Shown here: positions 55,971-64,000 of the stretch, in pieces
Layout: every line of letters starts with the position of its first letter
Position numbering within the stretch: position 1 is the stretch's first letter
NCBI GenBank assembly: GCA_902628645.1
Contig: CACONS010000004.1
Coordinates: forward strand, 1-64,000
Length of the DNA stretch: 64,000 bases
From: an uncultured Alphaproteobacteria bacterium
Lineage (GTDB): Bacteria > Pseudomonadota > Alphaproteobacteria > HIMB59 > GCA-002718135
Direction of reading: 5' to 3'
Program-made: the position numbers and the translations under genes
The notes under the pieces: model-generated
The model's input: the letters and a program-made list of their open reading frames with translations, nothing else
What the model was told of the DNA's origin: nothing
Databases searched by the model: none

Positions 55971-57578
55971 ATGAAAAAACTATATGTGGTTATAGTTGCA
56001 GTGTTAGCTCATCTGATGTTCATTTCATCAGCTTCAGCTCAACCTACAAACAGTAACCAATTATCCGATCCTCGTGTTAGACAAGCTTTATGTATGGCTA
56101 TCGACATGAAAACAATCGGTGAAACCTTATTTGAAGATCAAATTATAATGGCGGATAGTTTATTGCCAAATGGTCCAATGAAGTCTCCAAATCTACCTGA
56201 CCTCAGTTACAATCCTGAAAAGGCTCGTCAACTGTTAGCAGAAGCAAATTGGGACTCAAATAGAGAACTTGATATGGTTTTCTATTATGGAGATCAGCTG
56301 ACTGCTGACTTCATGGCAGCAATTCAAGCATACTTTGCTGATGTTGGGGTAAAAATGTCTTACCGTCTATTACAAGGTGATGTTGGTGCACAACTTAACT
56401 CAGTTCCTGAGGATGGTGTGAACGGACCAGCTGCTGTTGACTATGACTTAGGTTATGGTGCGCGTGCAGCAATTGCTATGCAAGAGTATTACAATACTTT
56501 TAAAACAGGTCTAAACCCACAAACTCCTGGTGATCCAAAAATGGATGCACTAATTGAAAAAATCAATTCAAGTGCAGATCCAGAAGTTCTAAAACCTGCT
56601 TTCTTTGAGATACAAGAATATCAAATGGAAAAAGTTAACATTTGTCCATTATACTATCAAAAATTATTCATCTATGAGAGTAATAAAGTTGATAGAAATG
56701 GTGGTGCATATGGTAACGCTCAGTATAACTATAACTGGGGAATTACTGATTGGAACGTAAGTGGTGGTACTTTACAAACTAACACTGGTCCAGTTGAATT
56801 CTTTGAACAACCTTGGTACAACCTTGGTTTATGGATACACAACAAAGTTGTATTCGATAGACTATTAGTTGCTGATGGTGCGTTACAACCAGTTGGATGT
56901 TCAGCTTGTGAAAGCTATGAATTAGCTGCTGATGGTTTAAGTTTAACATTTAAACTAAAAGATGGTCTTACTTTCCATGATGGAAACGATGTGACTGTTG
57001 AGGATGTGGCATGGAGTATTCGTACTGCTATGAAAGCGCCTCAAATGCACGCTCTAATTGGAAACACAGTTGGATCAATCAAAGGTGCTGACGCATTTAA
57101 AGATGGCTCAACTGATGATGTTTCTGGTATTAAATACAATATTGCAGATAGAGTTATTTCGTTAGAATTAACAAAAATTGATCCTAACATCTTAACTACG
57201 TTCACTCAATTTGCTATTTTACCTAAGCACTTATTAGGTGATGTTGATCCTTTGAAATTCCAACAAAGTGATTTCTGGCAAATGCCAATAGGATCTGGAG
57301 CATTCAAAATTACTGAAGTTAAAATGAACGACTTTGCGAAGTTCGAACCTTTTGACGGCTATCATGGCGGTAAAGCTGGTTTTGATATCATTGCTTACCC
57401 AAGTTATGATGGTGATGGTAACTTAATTAAAAATGCTGCTGCAGGAAAAATGGACTACGGATTTACTAAAAACGTAGCCGATGTTGCTGCACTAGATGCT
57501 ATGGACAACATGGGAACTAAAGCTGTTGATATCCCTTATACTCGTATGATGTGGATTATGCAGTATCCAAAACCATAG
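55971..57578 (+). CDS. circularly permuted SBP_bac_5-family substrate-binding protein
   Basis: The periplasmic binding protein of a Dpp/Opp-type importer, but with its halves in swapped order. Residues 1-23 are a signal peptide ending SSASA. Residues 31-262 match the C-terminal half of normal family members: DPRVRQALCMAIDMKTI, YNPEKARQLLAEANW, and MEKVNICPLYYQ. Residues 264-535 match the N-terminal half: GGTLQTNTG (a typical mature N-terminus), VVFDRLLVADG, LTFKLKDGLTFHDGNDVTVE, FAILPKHLL, GSGAFKITE, and FDGYHGG. The protein ends QYPKP where normal members run on into the DPRVRQAL segment. Total length, 535, is normal. A strong GGGAGG ribosome site and a terminator flank the gene. Context suggests a sialic acid ligand. 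Confidence 0.9.
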   Translation: MKKLYVVIVAVLAHLMFISSASAQPTNSNQLSDPRVRQALCMAIDMKTIGETLFEDQIIMADSLLPNGPMKSPNLPDLSYNPEKARQLLAEANWDSNRELDMVFYYGDQLTADFMAAIQAYFADVGVKMSYRLLQGDVGAQLNSVPEDGVNGPAAVDYDLGYGARAAIAMQEYYNTFKTGLNPQTPGDPKMDALIEKINSSADPEVLKPAFFEIQEYQMEKVNICPLYYQKLFIYESNKVDRNGGAYGNAQYNYNWGITDWNVSGGTLQTNTGPVEFFEQPWYNLGLWIHNKVVFDRLLVADGALQPVGCSACESYELAADGLSLTFKLKDGLTFHDGNDVTVEDVAWSIRTAMKAPQMHALIGNTVGSIKGADAFKDGSTDDVSGIKYNIADRVISLELTKIDPNILTTFTQFAILPKHLLGDVDPLKFQQSDFWQMPIGSGAFKITEVKMNDFAKFEPFDGYHGGKAGFDIIAYPSYDGDGNLIKNAAAGKMDYGFTKNVADVAALDAMDNMGTKAVDIPYTRMMWIMQYPKP

Positions 57579-57592
57579 TTAATTTTATCATT

Positions 57593-57627
57593 AAAGCTGA
57601 GGCTTATGCCTCAGCTTTCTTTTTTTA
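57593..57627 (+). terminator. intra-operon hairpin after the binding protein gene
   Basis: AAAGCTGAGGC-TTAT-GCCTCAGCTTT then a C and a T tract. An 11-base-pair stem with a tight loop lies between the binding protein and permease genes. It probably ends most transcripts so that the binding protein is made in excess, with partial read-through to the permeases. Confidence 0.9.
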
Positions 57628-57647
57628 ATTAATAACGGAAAGTAATA

Positions 57648-58613
57648 GTGACAACTTATATCTTACAACGCTTATTTATTTTCTTTCCAATGCTGCTTGT
57701 CATAAGCTTTCTTGTTTACTCTGGATTAGAATTATCACCTGGTGATGCTGTTTCACATATGATCAGTCCTGAACTTGCTTCAACAATTACTGCGGAACAA
57801 CTAGATGCAATGCGTGAAGCGTATGGGCTAAATCAAAGTTTTATTACAAGATATTGGATTTGGTTAACAAGCATGGTGCAAGGAGATATGGGTTACTCTA
57901 TGGCTGGAGGTGTTGCAATTTCTGAAATCATGGCAAAAACAGTTCCTGCAACATTAGAGTTATCAATGGTTGCACTTTTTTTTTCAACTATTTTAGGATG
58001 TTCTTTAGGAGTTATTAGTGCTCTAAAAAGAGGTTCTGGAACTGATAATTCACTTACAGTTGCTGGAATGGCCGGTGTATCAATTCCTGAATTTTTTTTT
58101 GGACTAGTCGCTATTCTTTTATTTGCCATAGAATTAAAATGGCTTCCTGTTGGAGGTAGATTACTACCGCATTATGAAACACTTTGGGATAGAATTCCAA
58201 ACATAGTTCTCCCTTCTTTAGTTTTAGCATTAATGATGACAGCTGGAGCTATGCGTTATGCTCGTTCATCAATGCTAGATGTTCTTGCAAGAGAATTTAT
58301 TACAACAGCTAGATCAAAAGGTATGCCTGAATGGAGAGTGAATATACTACATGGATTTAGAGTAGCATTAACACCAGTTGTAGTTCTAATTGGCTTTCGT
58401 TTACCTTTACTTATTGGTGGATCAACTATTATTGAGCAGGTTTATCAGTGGCCTGGAATAGGAAGTATGTTTATTCGATCTGTTCGAGCATCAGATTATC
58501 CATTAGTTATGACAATATCATTAATGTATGTATTTGTTGTTCTTACAGCAAGTTTAGTTATTGATGTGTTAACTGCTTTGATCGATCCAAGGGTTAGATT
58601 GGGTAAAGAATAA
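57648..58613 (+). CDS. ABC transporter permease, DppB/OppB type
   Basis: One of the two membrane subunits of the importer. The 321-residue protein starts with GTG at 57648 and has six membrane helices: LQRLFIFFPMLLVISFLVY first, then GDMGYSM, TLELSMVALFFSTILGC, and the EAA-type loop EFITTARSKGMPEWRVNILH that contacts the ATPases. WPGIGSMFIRSVRASDYPLV is a conserved late block. Its stop overlaps the next permease start (TAATG). Confidence 0.95.
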   Translation: MTTYILQRLFIFFPMLLVISFLVYSGLELSPGDAVSHMISPELASTITAEQLDAMREAYGLNQSFITRYWIWLTSMVQGDMGYSMAGGVAISEIMAKTVPATLELSMVALFFSTILGCSLGVISALKRGSGTDNSLTVAGMAGVSIPEFFFGLVAILLFAIELKWLPVGGRLLPHYETLWDRIPNIVLPSLVLALMMTAGAMRYARSSMLDVLAREFITTARSKGMPEWRVNILHGFRVALTPVVVLIGFRLPLLIGGSTIIEQVYQWPGIGSMFIRSVRASDYPLVMTISLMYVFVVLTASLVIDVLTALIDPRVRLGKE

Positions 58614-59527
58614 TGGCAAAATCATCTTTAGATAAAAAGTTTGATCAAATAAGAAAACGTGAGGAAGAAAAAACATTTTCTACAAAAAAAAGAAGCAGGA
58701 TAGTTAGTAAATTTTTAAACAATCGGTTGGCAGTAATAGGTCTTATTATTTTTACTATAATTATTTTAGCCTCAATTTTTGCACCACTGCTATCTCCATA
58801 TGATCCAATGCGAGTAGATTTACGTTCTATGAGGCAACCACCATCATTTGCTCACTGGTTTGGTACAGATAGTACAGGGAGAGATGTGTTTACCAGGGTC
58901 TTGTTTGGAGGCAGAGTTTCAATATTTATTGGCTTAGGAAGTGCTATTCTTTCAGCTGTAGTAGGAATAGCCGTTGGTTGTTATGCGGGATATAAAGGTG
59001 GTTGGATTGACGTTATCGCTCTCAGAATTTCTGAAATATTTATGTCGTTTCCTCAAATTATTTTAGTTTTACTACTCGTATCTATAACTGGACAAAGTTT
59101 ATTTAATCTTATGGCTATTTTTATTCTTACTGGATGGGGCGGTATGTATAGGCTTGCTAGAGCAAGAATGCTGTCTTTACGAGAAGAAGAATATGTTCAA
59201 GCACTAAGGAGTTTTGGCTTATCAACTTTTACCATATGTTACAAACATATGCTGCCAAATGCGTTAAGCCCCATAATGGTTAACATTACCCTTTCAACAG
59301 CAATGTTTATTTTAACAGAGGCTGGTTTAAGTTTTCTTGGTTTAGGAGTACCACTAAATATTCCAACTTGGGGAAATATTTTAAATGTTGCTCAAGATAT
59401 TTTAGTTTTACAAAATTATTGGTGGATGTGGGGTCCAGTTGGTATTGTAATTTCAGTTTTTGTTCTTTGTGTTAATTTTATAGGGGATGGTCTAAGAGAT
59501 TCAACAGATCCATCTCAGCAAGGTTAG
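58613..59527 (+). CDS. ABC transporter permease, DppC/OppC type
   Basis: The second membrane subunit. The 304-residue protein has a charged cytoplasmic N-terminus of about 35 residues, helices from about 38, the conserved HWFGTDSTGRDVFTRVLFGG block, the EAA-type loop EEYVQALRSFGLSTFTICYK, and GLSFLGLGVPLNIPTWGNIL near the end. It overlaps the DppB-type gene by one base and is followed two bases later by the first ATPase gene. Confidence 0.95.
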   Translation: MAKSSLDKKFDQIRKREEEKTFSTKKRSRIVSKFLNNRLAVIGLIIFTIIILASIFAPLLSPYDPMRVDLRSMRQPPSFAHWFGTDSTGRDVFTRVLFGGRVSIFIGLGSAILSAVVGIAVGCYAGYKGGWIDVIALRISEIFMSFPQIILVLLLVSITGQSLFNLMAIFILTGWGGMYRLARARMLSLREEEYVQALRSFGLSTFTICYKHMLPNALSPIMVNITLSTAMFILTEAGLSFLGLGVPLNIPTWGNILNVAQDILVLQNYWWMWGPVGIVISVFVLCVNFIGDGLRDSTDPSQQG

Positions 59528-59529
59528 TT

Positions 59530-60567
59530 ATGGAAAGCAAAGATAATATTGCCTTATCGGTAAGAGATCTAAAAACTTTTTTTTATACTAACAATAGATG
59601 TAATAAAGCTGTTAATGGCGTTTCATTCGATGTCGAAAAGGGTAAAACACTATGTATTGTAGGTGAAAGTGGATGCGGTAAGAGTGTTACTGCTGCAACA
59701 ATTATGCAACTACTTCCAACGTTATCAAGAATTGAGGAAGGGGAAATTAAATTTCGTAAAAATGACGAAATCATCAACATTGAAAAATTAGAAAAAAATG
59801 GAAAGGAAATGAGAGAAATAAGGGGATCAGATATTGCTATGATTTTTCAGGATCCAATGACTGCTCTTAACCCAGTTTATACAGTTGGTTTCCAAATTAG
59901 TGAGAATCTAAAATATCATACTAATCTTAATCGAAAACAAATAAGAGAAAAATGTATTTCTCTTTTAAGTGATATGGGAATCCCTCTTCCTGAAAAAAGA
60001 GTTGACGAGTATCCCCATAGTTATTCGGGTGGAATGAGACAAAGAGCTATGATTGCCATGGCAATGGCGTGTAACCCAAAAATATTAATAGCAGATGAAC
60101 CAACAACAGCTCTTGACGTAACAATTCAAGCACAAATTTTTGAGTTAATGGATAAATTAAAAAAAGAAAATGATACTGCCATTATTCTTATTACGCATGA
60201 CATGGGTGTTGTTGCAGAGTTAGCTGATAATGTTGCTGTGATGTACATGGGAAATATTGTTGAGGCAGGTACAGCTGATGATGTTTTAAGAAGACCAACA
60301 CACCCTTATACAAAAGCACTATTAGAATCAGTTCCAGTACTTGGCAGAGGTAAAAACCAGGATATTAATCCTATTAAAGGATCTACACCAGATCCGTATA
60401 ATCGTCCAATTGGATGTCAATTTGCACCTAGATGTAATTGGCAAACTGAAAGTTGCGATATCATGCCAGAAATTAGTCAAATAAATGAAACCCATCAGGT
60501 ACGATGTCATAAATATGAACAATTTTTTGAGAAATATAATGAAAAAAGAAATTCTAAAATTACGTGA
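59530..60567 (+). CDS. ABC transporter ATP-binding protein, DppD/OppD type
   Basis: First of two ATPases of the importer. The 345-residue protein has Walker A GESGCGKS, the signature YSGGMRQRAMIAMAMA, Walker B ILIADEPTTALDVT and the switch histidine ILITHDMGV. The C-terminal oligopeptide-type extension (GCQFAPRCNWQTESCDIMPE then VRCHKY) has four cysteines, like the [4Fe-4S] site reported for a DppD protein. Overlaps the next ATPase by 29 bases or more. Confidence 0.95.
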   Translation: MESKDNIALSVRDLKTFFYTNNRCNKAVNGVSFDVEKGKTLCIVGESGCGKSVTAATIMQLLPTLSRIEEGEIKFRKNDEIINIEKLEKNGKEMREIRGSDIAMIFQDPMTALNPVYTVGFQISENLKYHTNLNRKQIREKCISLLSDMGIPLPEKRVDEYPHSYSGGMRQRAMIAMAMACNPKILIADEPTTALDVTIQAQIFELMDKLKKENDTAIILITHDMGVVAELADNVAVMYMGNIVEAGTADDVLRRPTHPYTKALLESVPVLGRGKNQDINPIKGSTPDPYNRPIGCQFAPRCNWQTESCDIMPEISQINETHQVRCHKYEQFFEKYNEKRNSKIT

Positions 60568-61546
60568 TGTAAAAGTACACTTTCCTATTCAGGCAGGTGT
60601 CTTTAATCGTGTGGTAGGCCATGTTCTAGCTGTGGATGGTGTAGATTTAGATATTTTTAGAGGAGAAGTTTTAGGTTTAGCAGGTGAAAGTGGTTGTGGT
60701 AAGACTACTTTAGGAAAAGCAATTCTTCGTTTGGTAGAGCCAACTGGAGGAGAAGTTAAATATATTTCGAAAAATGAAGAAGAAACTGAGATTACTTCTT
60801 TGGAAAAAAAAGAAATGGATCCTTTTAGAAAAAAACTGCAAATTGTTTTTCAAGATCCACATTCATCACTCAATCCCTCATTTACAATTTTTGGTTCACT
60901 TCAAGATCCTCTGAAAAAATTTGGTGTTAAATCAAAAGAAGAAAGAAGAAAAATTATAGGTGATCTTCTAGAAGCCGTTAATATGCGAAGGGAATATATG
61001 GATCGTTATCCGCATGAATTTTCAGGAGGACAAAGACAAAGAATTGGTATTGTAAGAGCACTATGTCTAGAGCCAGAACTAATTGTTTGTGACGAAGCTG
61101 TAAGCGCTTTAGATGTTTCTATTCAAGCACAAGTTCTAAAATTATTAATGCAATTAAAGAAAGAGAAAAATCTAACCTATTTATTCATAACACACGACTT
61201 AAGCGTTACAGAATATTTATGTGATAGAATTGCAGTAATGTATTTAGGAAGAATAGTTGAATTATGTGATTCCGAGGATCTCTATCAAAATACATTACAT
61301 CCATATTCTGAAGCTCTGATTTCAGCTATACCAGTTGCTGATCTTGATAAACAGACAAAAAGAATAGTTCTAGAAGGAGATGTGCCCAGTCCAGTTAATC
61401 CACCAAAAGGTTGTCCATTTCATCCAAGATGTCCAAAAGCAAAAGATATATGTAAAACAGATGTTCCTAAATTAAGAAAATACTCAACTAATGGTAAAGA
61501 ACATTATGCTTCGTGTCATTTAATTGATTTACCCGAAATAACCTAA
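60539..61546 (+). CDS. ABC transporter ATP-binding protein, DppF/OppF type
   Basis: Second ATPase of the importer. From ATG 60539 it is 335 residues, opening MKKEILKLRDVKVHFPIQAG as family members do; an upstream ATG at 60485 would add 18 residues lying wholly inside dppD and is less likely. It has Walker A GESGCGKT, signature FSGGQRQRIGIVRAL, Walker B LIVCDEAVSALDVS and ITHDLSV. The C-terminus again carries cysteines (GCPFHPRCPKAKDICK, ASCHL). nanA follows directly. Confidence 0.94.
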   Translation: MKKEILKLRDVKVHFPIQAGVFNRVVGHVLAVDGVDLDIFRGEVLGLAGESGCGKTTLGKAILRLVEPTGGEVKYISKNEEETEITSLEKKEMDPFRKKLQIVFQDPHSSLNPSFTIFGSLQDPLKKFGVKSKEERRKIIGDLLEAVNMRREYMDRYPHEFSGGQRQRIGIVRALCLEPELIVCDEAVSALDVSIQAQVLKLLMQLKKEKNLTYLFITHDLSVTEYLCDRIAVMYLGRIVELCDSEDLYQNTLHPYSEALISAIPVADLDKQTKRIVLEGDVPSPVNPPKGCPFHPRCPKAKDICKTDVPKLRKYSTNGKEHYASCHLIDLPEIT

Positions 61547-62476
61547 ATGACAAATAATAAATCAAATGATCTAAATGGTGTAATGCCAGCAATGATTACA
61601 TCATTTAATAAAGATGAGACTATTAATAAAGATGGATTGAAAAAAGTTATAAATCATCTCATCTCTGAAAATGTTAACGGTTTGTACATAACAGGTAGCA
61701 CAGGTGAAACATTTCTAATGTCGCCTGATGAAAAAAAAGAGGTCATTAATATAGTTGTTGAGGAAGTTAACGGTCAAATTCCAGTAATTGCGCACATTGG
61801 ATCTATAGGAACAAAACTAACAACTGATTTAGCTAAATTTGCAACAAGCGCAGGTGTTGACGCTTTGTCAGCCCTTCCTCCATTCTACTATAACTTTTCT
61901 AGTGAAGAAATATTTAGTTTTTATTCTGACATAGCTGCATCATCTGATTTACCTATTATTATATATAATATCAGTCATGCTAATTTGATGGATATTGAAA
62001 TGCTTAAACGTTTAGCTGCAATTGAAAACATTATGGGGGTTAAATACACCGCAGCTACTCATTTTAATTTTGAAAAAATTAAAAAAGAAATTGGAACTTA
62101 TTTTAAAATTTATTCAGGTATGGATGAAATGGCTATTTCAGGTCTAATATCGGGTGCAGATGGAATGATTGGTTCATTTTATAATTTAATGCCTGAAATG
62201 TTTGTTGGTATATTTGAAAATATAAAAAACGGAAATATTTCTGAAGCAAAAAAAATACAAAACAAAGTTAATATAATAATTTTATATGCTCTTAAAAAAT
62301 CAGGATATCCTTTTATAAAAATGGGATTAAAATGGTTGGGAATTGACTCTGGCTATGTAAGGAAACCATTTGCTAGTTTGGTGGATAAAGAAATAGAAAG
62401 TGAAATAAAAAATGATTTAAAGAAATTGTCATCTGAAAATGATCTTTCAGATATAAAATTTCTAGAAGCATTATAA
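61547..62476 (+). CDS. nanA: N-acetylneuraminate lyase
   Basis: Splits N-acetylneuraminic acid into N-acetylmannosamine and pyruvate through a Schiff base. The 309-residue protein of the DHDPS family has GSTGETF (50-56), where lyase members have STGE, the active tyrosine Tyr140 (IIIYNIS) and the Schiff-base lysine Lys166 in GVKYTAATHFNFEKI, a block typical of NanA rather than DapA. GADGMIGSFYNLMPEMF is also lyase-like. It starts directly after the second ATPase stop codon, so import and cleavage are coexpressed. Confidence 0.92.
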   Translation: MTNNKSNDLNGVMPAMITSFNKDETINKDGLKKVINHLISENVNGLYITGSTGETFLMSPDEKKEVINIVVEEVNGQIPVIAHIGSIGTKLTTDLAKFATSAGVDALSALPPFYYNFSSEEIFSFYSDIAASSDLPIIIYNISHANLMDIEMLKRLAAIENIMGVKYTAATHFNFEKIKKEIGTYFKIYSGMDEMAISGLISGADGMIGSFYNLMPEMFVGIFENIKNGNISEAKKIQNKVNIIILYALKKSGYPFIKMGLKWLGIDSGYVRKPFASLVDKEIESEIKNDLKKLSSENDLSDIKFLEAL

Positions 62477-62484
62477 TTTTAGAC

Positions 62485-63156
62485 GTGAAAAGTAAAATTT
62501 TACAGAAATTAAAAAATAAAATTATTGTTTCCTGTCAGCCTAATGAAGGAAGCCCTCAGAACAAAACTGATATTATTGTCTCAATGGCACAAACTGCAAT
62601 TCAAGGTGGTTGTGGAGGTGTGCGTATTGAGGGAGAAAAAAATATACGGGCTGTAAAAGGAAAAATTTCTGTTCCCATAATTGGGATAATAAAAAATGAC
62701 CTGAAAGATTCAAAAGTTAGAATTACTCCACTTCTAAAAGATGTAGATAAAGTTATTAAAAGTGGTGCAGATATTATTGCATTTGATGCTACTAAAAGGA
62801 AAAGACCTTTTTCAACAAAAGAAATCATTTCTAAAATTAAAAAAGCTAATAGGCTAGCGATGGCTGATTGTTCAAACCTAGATGATGCTAAAAATGCTGT
62901 TTTAGAAGGTGTAGATATAATTGGAACAACGCTTGCAGGCTATGTTGGTAAACAAGCTAAAGATACAGATGAACCTGATTTTAAATTAGTAAAACAATTT
63001 AGAAAACTCAATTGTTTTGTAATGGCAGAAGGTCGTTATAATAGTCCTAAACTTGCAAAAAAGGCTATGTTAGCAGGGGCTGATGCGGTGACAGTAGGTA
63101 GTGCAATTACGCGTATCGATAATATCACTAGTTGGTTCGTAAAAGAAATTACTTAA
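62485..63156 (+). CDS. nanE: N-acetylmannosamine-6-phosphate 2-epimerase
   Basis: Converts N-acetylmannosamine 6-phosphate to N-acetylglucosamine 6-phosphate. The 223-residue TIM-barrel protein begins with GTG at 62485 and has IVSCQPNEGSPQ, GVRIEGEKNIRAVKG, IIGIIKNDLKDSKVRITP, DIIAFDATKRKRP, MADCSNLDDAKNA and VMAEGRYNSPKLAKKAM with AVTVGSAITR, all hallmarks of NanE. It lies eight bases after nanA and three before nanK. Confidence 0.95.
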   Translation: MKSKILQKLKNKIIVSCQPNEGSPQNKTDIIVSMAQTAIQGGCGGVRIEGEKNIRAVKGKISVPIIGIIKNDLKDSKVRITPLLKDVDKVIKSGADIIAFDATKRKRPFSTKEIISKIKKANRLAMADCSNLDDAKNAVLEGVDIIGTTLAGYVGKQAKDTDEPDFKLVKQFRKLNCFVMAEGRYNSPKLAKKAMLAGADAVTVGSAITRIDNITSWFVKEIT

Positions 63157-63159
63157 TAA

Positions 63160-64000
63160 ATGCTTAAAAAGGTTTTTAATAAATCTGGTATAGCCATTGA
63201 TTTTGGAGCAACTAAAATATCATCATCTGAAATTGTAAAAGGAAAATTTAAAAAAAATATTGATGAACCAACTTCAATAAAAAAAATGGGAGATCAATAC
63301 ATTCAACAAATTGAAAGAAATATAAAAAACTTAAATGTATTAAAATCAAAAAAGATAGGTATTGCTATTACAGGTAGAGTCGATCAATTTGGAAATTGGT
63401 ATCCAGTAAATAAAGAAAATTTAGGAACTTTCAAAATACCTCTTAAAAAGCTTATAGAAAAAAAATTTAATGTACCTACTACAATAATGAATGATGCTAC
63501 TGCTGCAGCTTTTGGTGAGGCGATTTATGGAAAAGGTTATGCATACAAACGTGTAGGATATATTACAATTTCAAGTGGTGTTGGAGTGGGTATAATTTTT
63601 GATAAAAAACCTCTTCTTTCTGAAAATGGATTAGCAGGACATTTAGGATTTACAACCTCAACACTGGCAAAAACAAAATGTGGGAGTGGGAGAATTGGAA
63701 CTTTTGAAAGTATAGCTTCTGGTAAAGCTATGAGTAAAATAGCAAAACATAATGGTCATAAAAATATTACTGCTAAAGAAATTTTTAAACTTGGTTTAGA
63801 TAATAAAAAATGGGCTAAAGAAATAATTAATTTATCTGCAAAATCTATCTCAGAGTTGTGTGCCAATATGAAAGCTATTTTTGATGTAGATATTATTATT
63901 CTTGGTGGAAGTATTGGAATGGCAAAAGGTTATGTTGAACTTGTTAAAAAAAATTTGATGAAAGAACCTAAATTATTTCATGTAAGAGTAGTGAAATCAT
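63160..64000 (+). CDS. nanK: N-acetylmannosamine kinase, ROK family (cut by window end)
   Basis: Phosphorylates N-acetylmannosamine so NanE can act. The open frame begins ATG 63160, three bases after nanE, and runs off the window at 64000 (at least 280 residues). ROK features are IAIDFGATKISS at the start, the catalytic Asp112 in MNDATAAAFGEAI, GVGVGIIFD and AGHLGF with His161. The usual zinc motif CxCGxxGCxE is reduced to Cys174-G-Ser176-G-R-I-G-Thr181-F-Glu183, keeping only the first of three cysteines. DVDIIILGGSIGMAKG matches the C-terminal domain. Confidence 0.9.
   Translation, partial: MLKKVFNKSGIAIDFGATKISSSEIVKGKFKKNIDEPTSIKKMGDQYIQQIERNIKNLNVLKSKKIGIAITGRVDQFGNWYPVNKENLGTFKIPLKKLIEKKFNVPTTIMNDATAAAFGEAIYGKGYAYKRVGYITISSGVGVGIIFDKKPLLSENGLAGHLGFTTSTLAKTKCGSGRIGTFESIASGKAMSKIAKHNGHKNITAKEIFKLGLDNKKWAKEIINLSAKSISELCANMKAIFDVDIIILGGSIGMAKGYVELVKKNLMKEPKLFHVRVVKS

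Noticed and set aside
55971..57578. The binding protein could be an assembly error or a frameshifted gene
   Set aside because: The frame is open over 535 codons, both joints are in frame, and signal peptide, ribosome site and terminator are intact. A random misjoin would be unlikely to produce this. It remains the main alternative to check with reads.

Overview
This window is AT-rich chromosomal DNA from a free-living, probably marine, alphaproteobacterium with a compact genome of the SAR11/HIMB59/AEGEAN-169 kind. The class assignment rests on DUF1013 (TrcR) beside DUF1192, an alphaproteobacterial-type L31 without the zinc cysteines, a CIRCE-controlled groESL, the tkt-gap-efp-suhB neighbourhood and the ETF-linked methylamine genes. 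Compactness is visible directly: genes commonly overlap or abut, no gap without a gene exceeds about 165 bases, and no transposase, integrase, phage gene or CRISPR array was seen. The exact lineage is inferred, not proven.

Layout. 1-6.1 kb: central carbon and translation genes (tkt, gap, a hypothetical gene, efp, suhB, rpmE) and the TrcR regulator. 6.1-11.3 kb, minus strand: a photo-oxidative-stress type cassette (photolyase, FAD oxidoreductase, DUF1365, cyclopropane-fatty-acid-synthase-like methyltransferase, DUF2878). 11.3-12.5 kb: rpmG and trhO. 12.5-30.3 kb: a one-carbon and methylated-glycine block with a MetF-like protein, formate-THF ligase, heterotetrameric sarcosine oxidase (soxBDAG), dimethylglycine/sarcosine dehydrogenase, EtfBA, ETF-quinone oxidoreductase and a DmdA-like folate-dependent methyltransferase. 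Methyl groups removed from dimethylglycine and sarcosine would load tetrahydrofolate, and electrons from the dehydrogenase would pass through ETF to quinone.

30.5-45 kb holds housekeeping and envelope genes: an OmpA-like lipoprotein, apaG, trkH, argF-argD, an ABC-2 permease, recX, an AI-2E family exporter, MscS, glutathione peroxidase, groESL with its CIRCE operator, an S49 peptidase, a GT61 glycosyltransferase, and tRNA-Arg(ACG) and tRNA-Gln(TTG). 45-49.2 kb has secreted or membrane proteins of poorly known function. 49.2-54.8 kb is a complete ligase-associated DNA repair set (PdeM nuclease, Lhr-type helicase, beta-CASP exonuclease, ATP-dependent ligase). A sterol-desaturase-family enzyme follows.

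55.9-64 kb is the most notable part. A Dpp/Opp-type ABC importer (binding protein, two permeases, two ATPases) is fused in one operon with nanA, nanE and nanK (the last cut by the window end), which predicts import and breakdown of N-acetylneuraminic acid or a related sialic acid. Its binding protein appears to be circularly permuted: the family's C-terminal half, opening with the DPRVRQAL segment, comes straight after the signal peptide, and the family's N-terminal half, with the LTFHDG...VEDV segment, comes last. The reading frame, signal peptide, ribosome binding site and terminator are intact, so this looks like a real rearranged protein rather than a broken gene.
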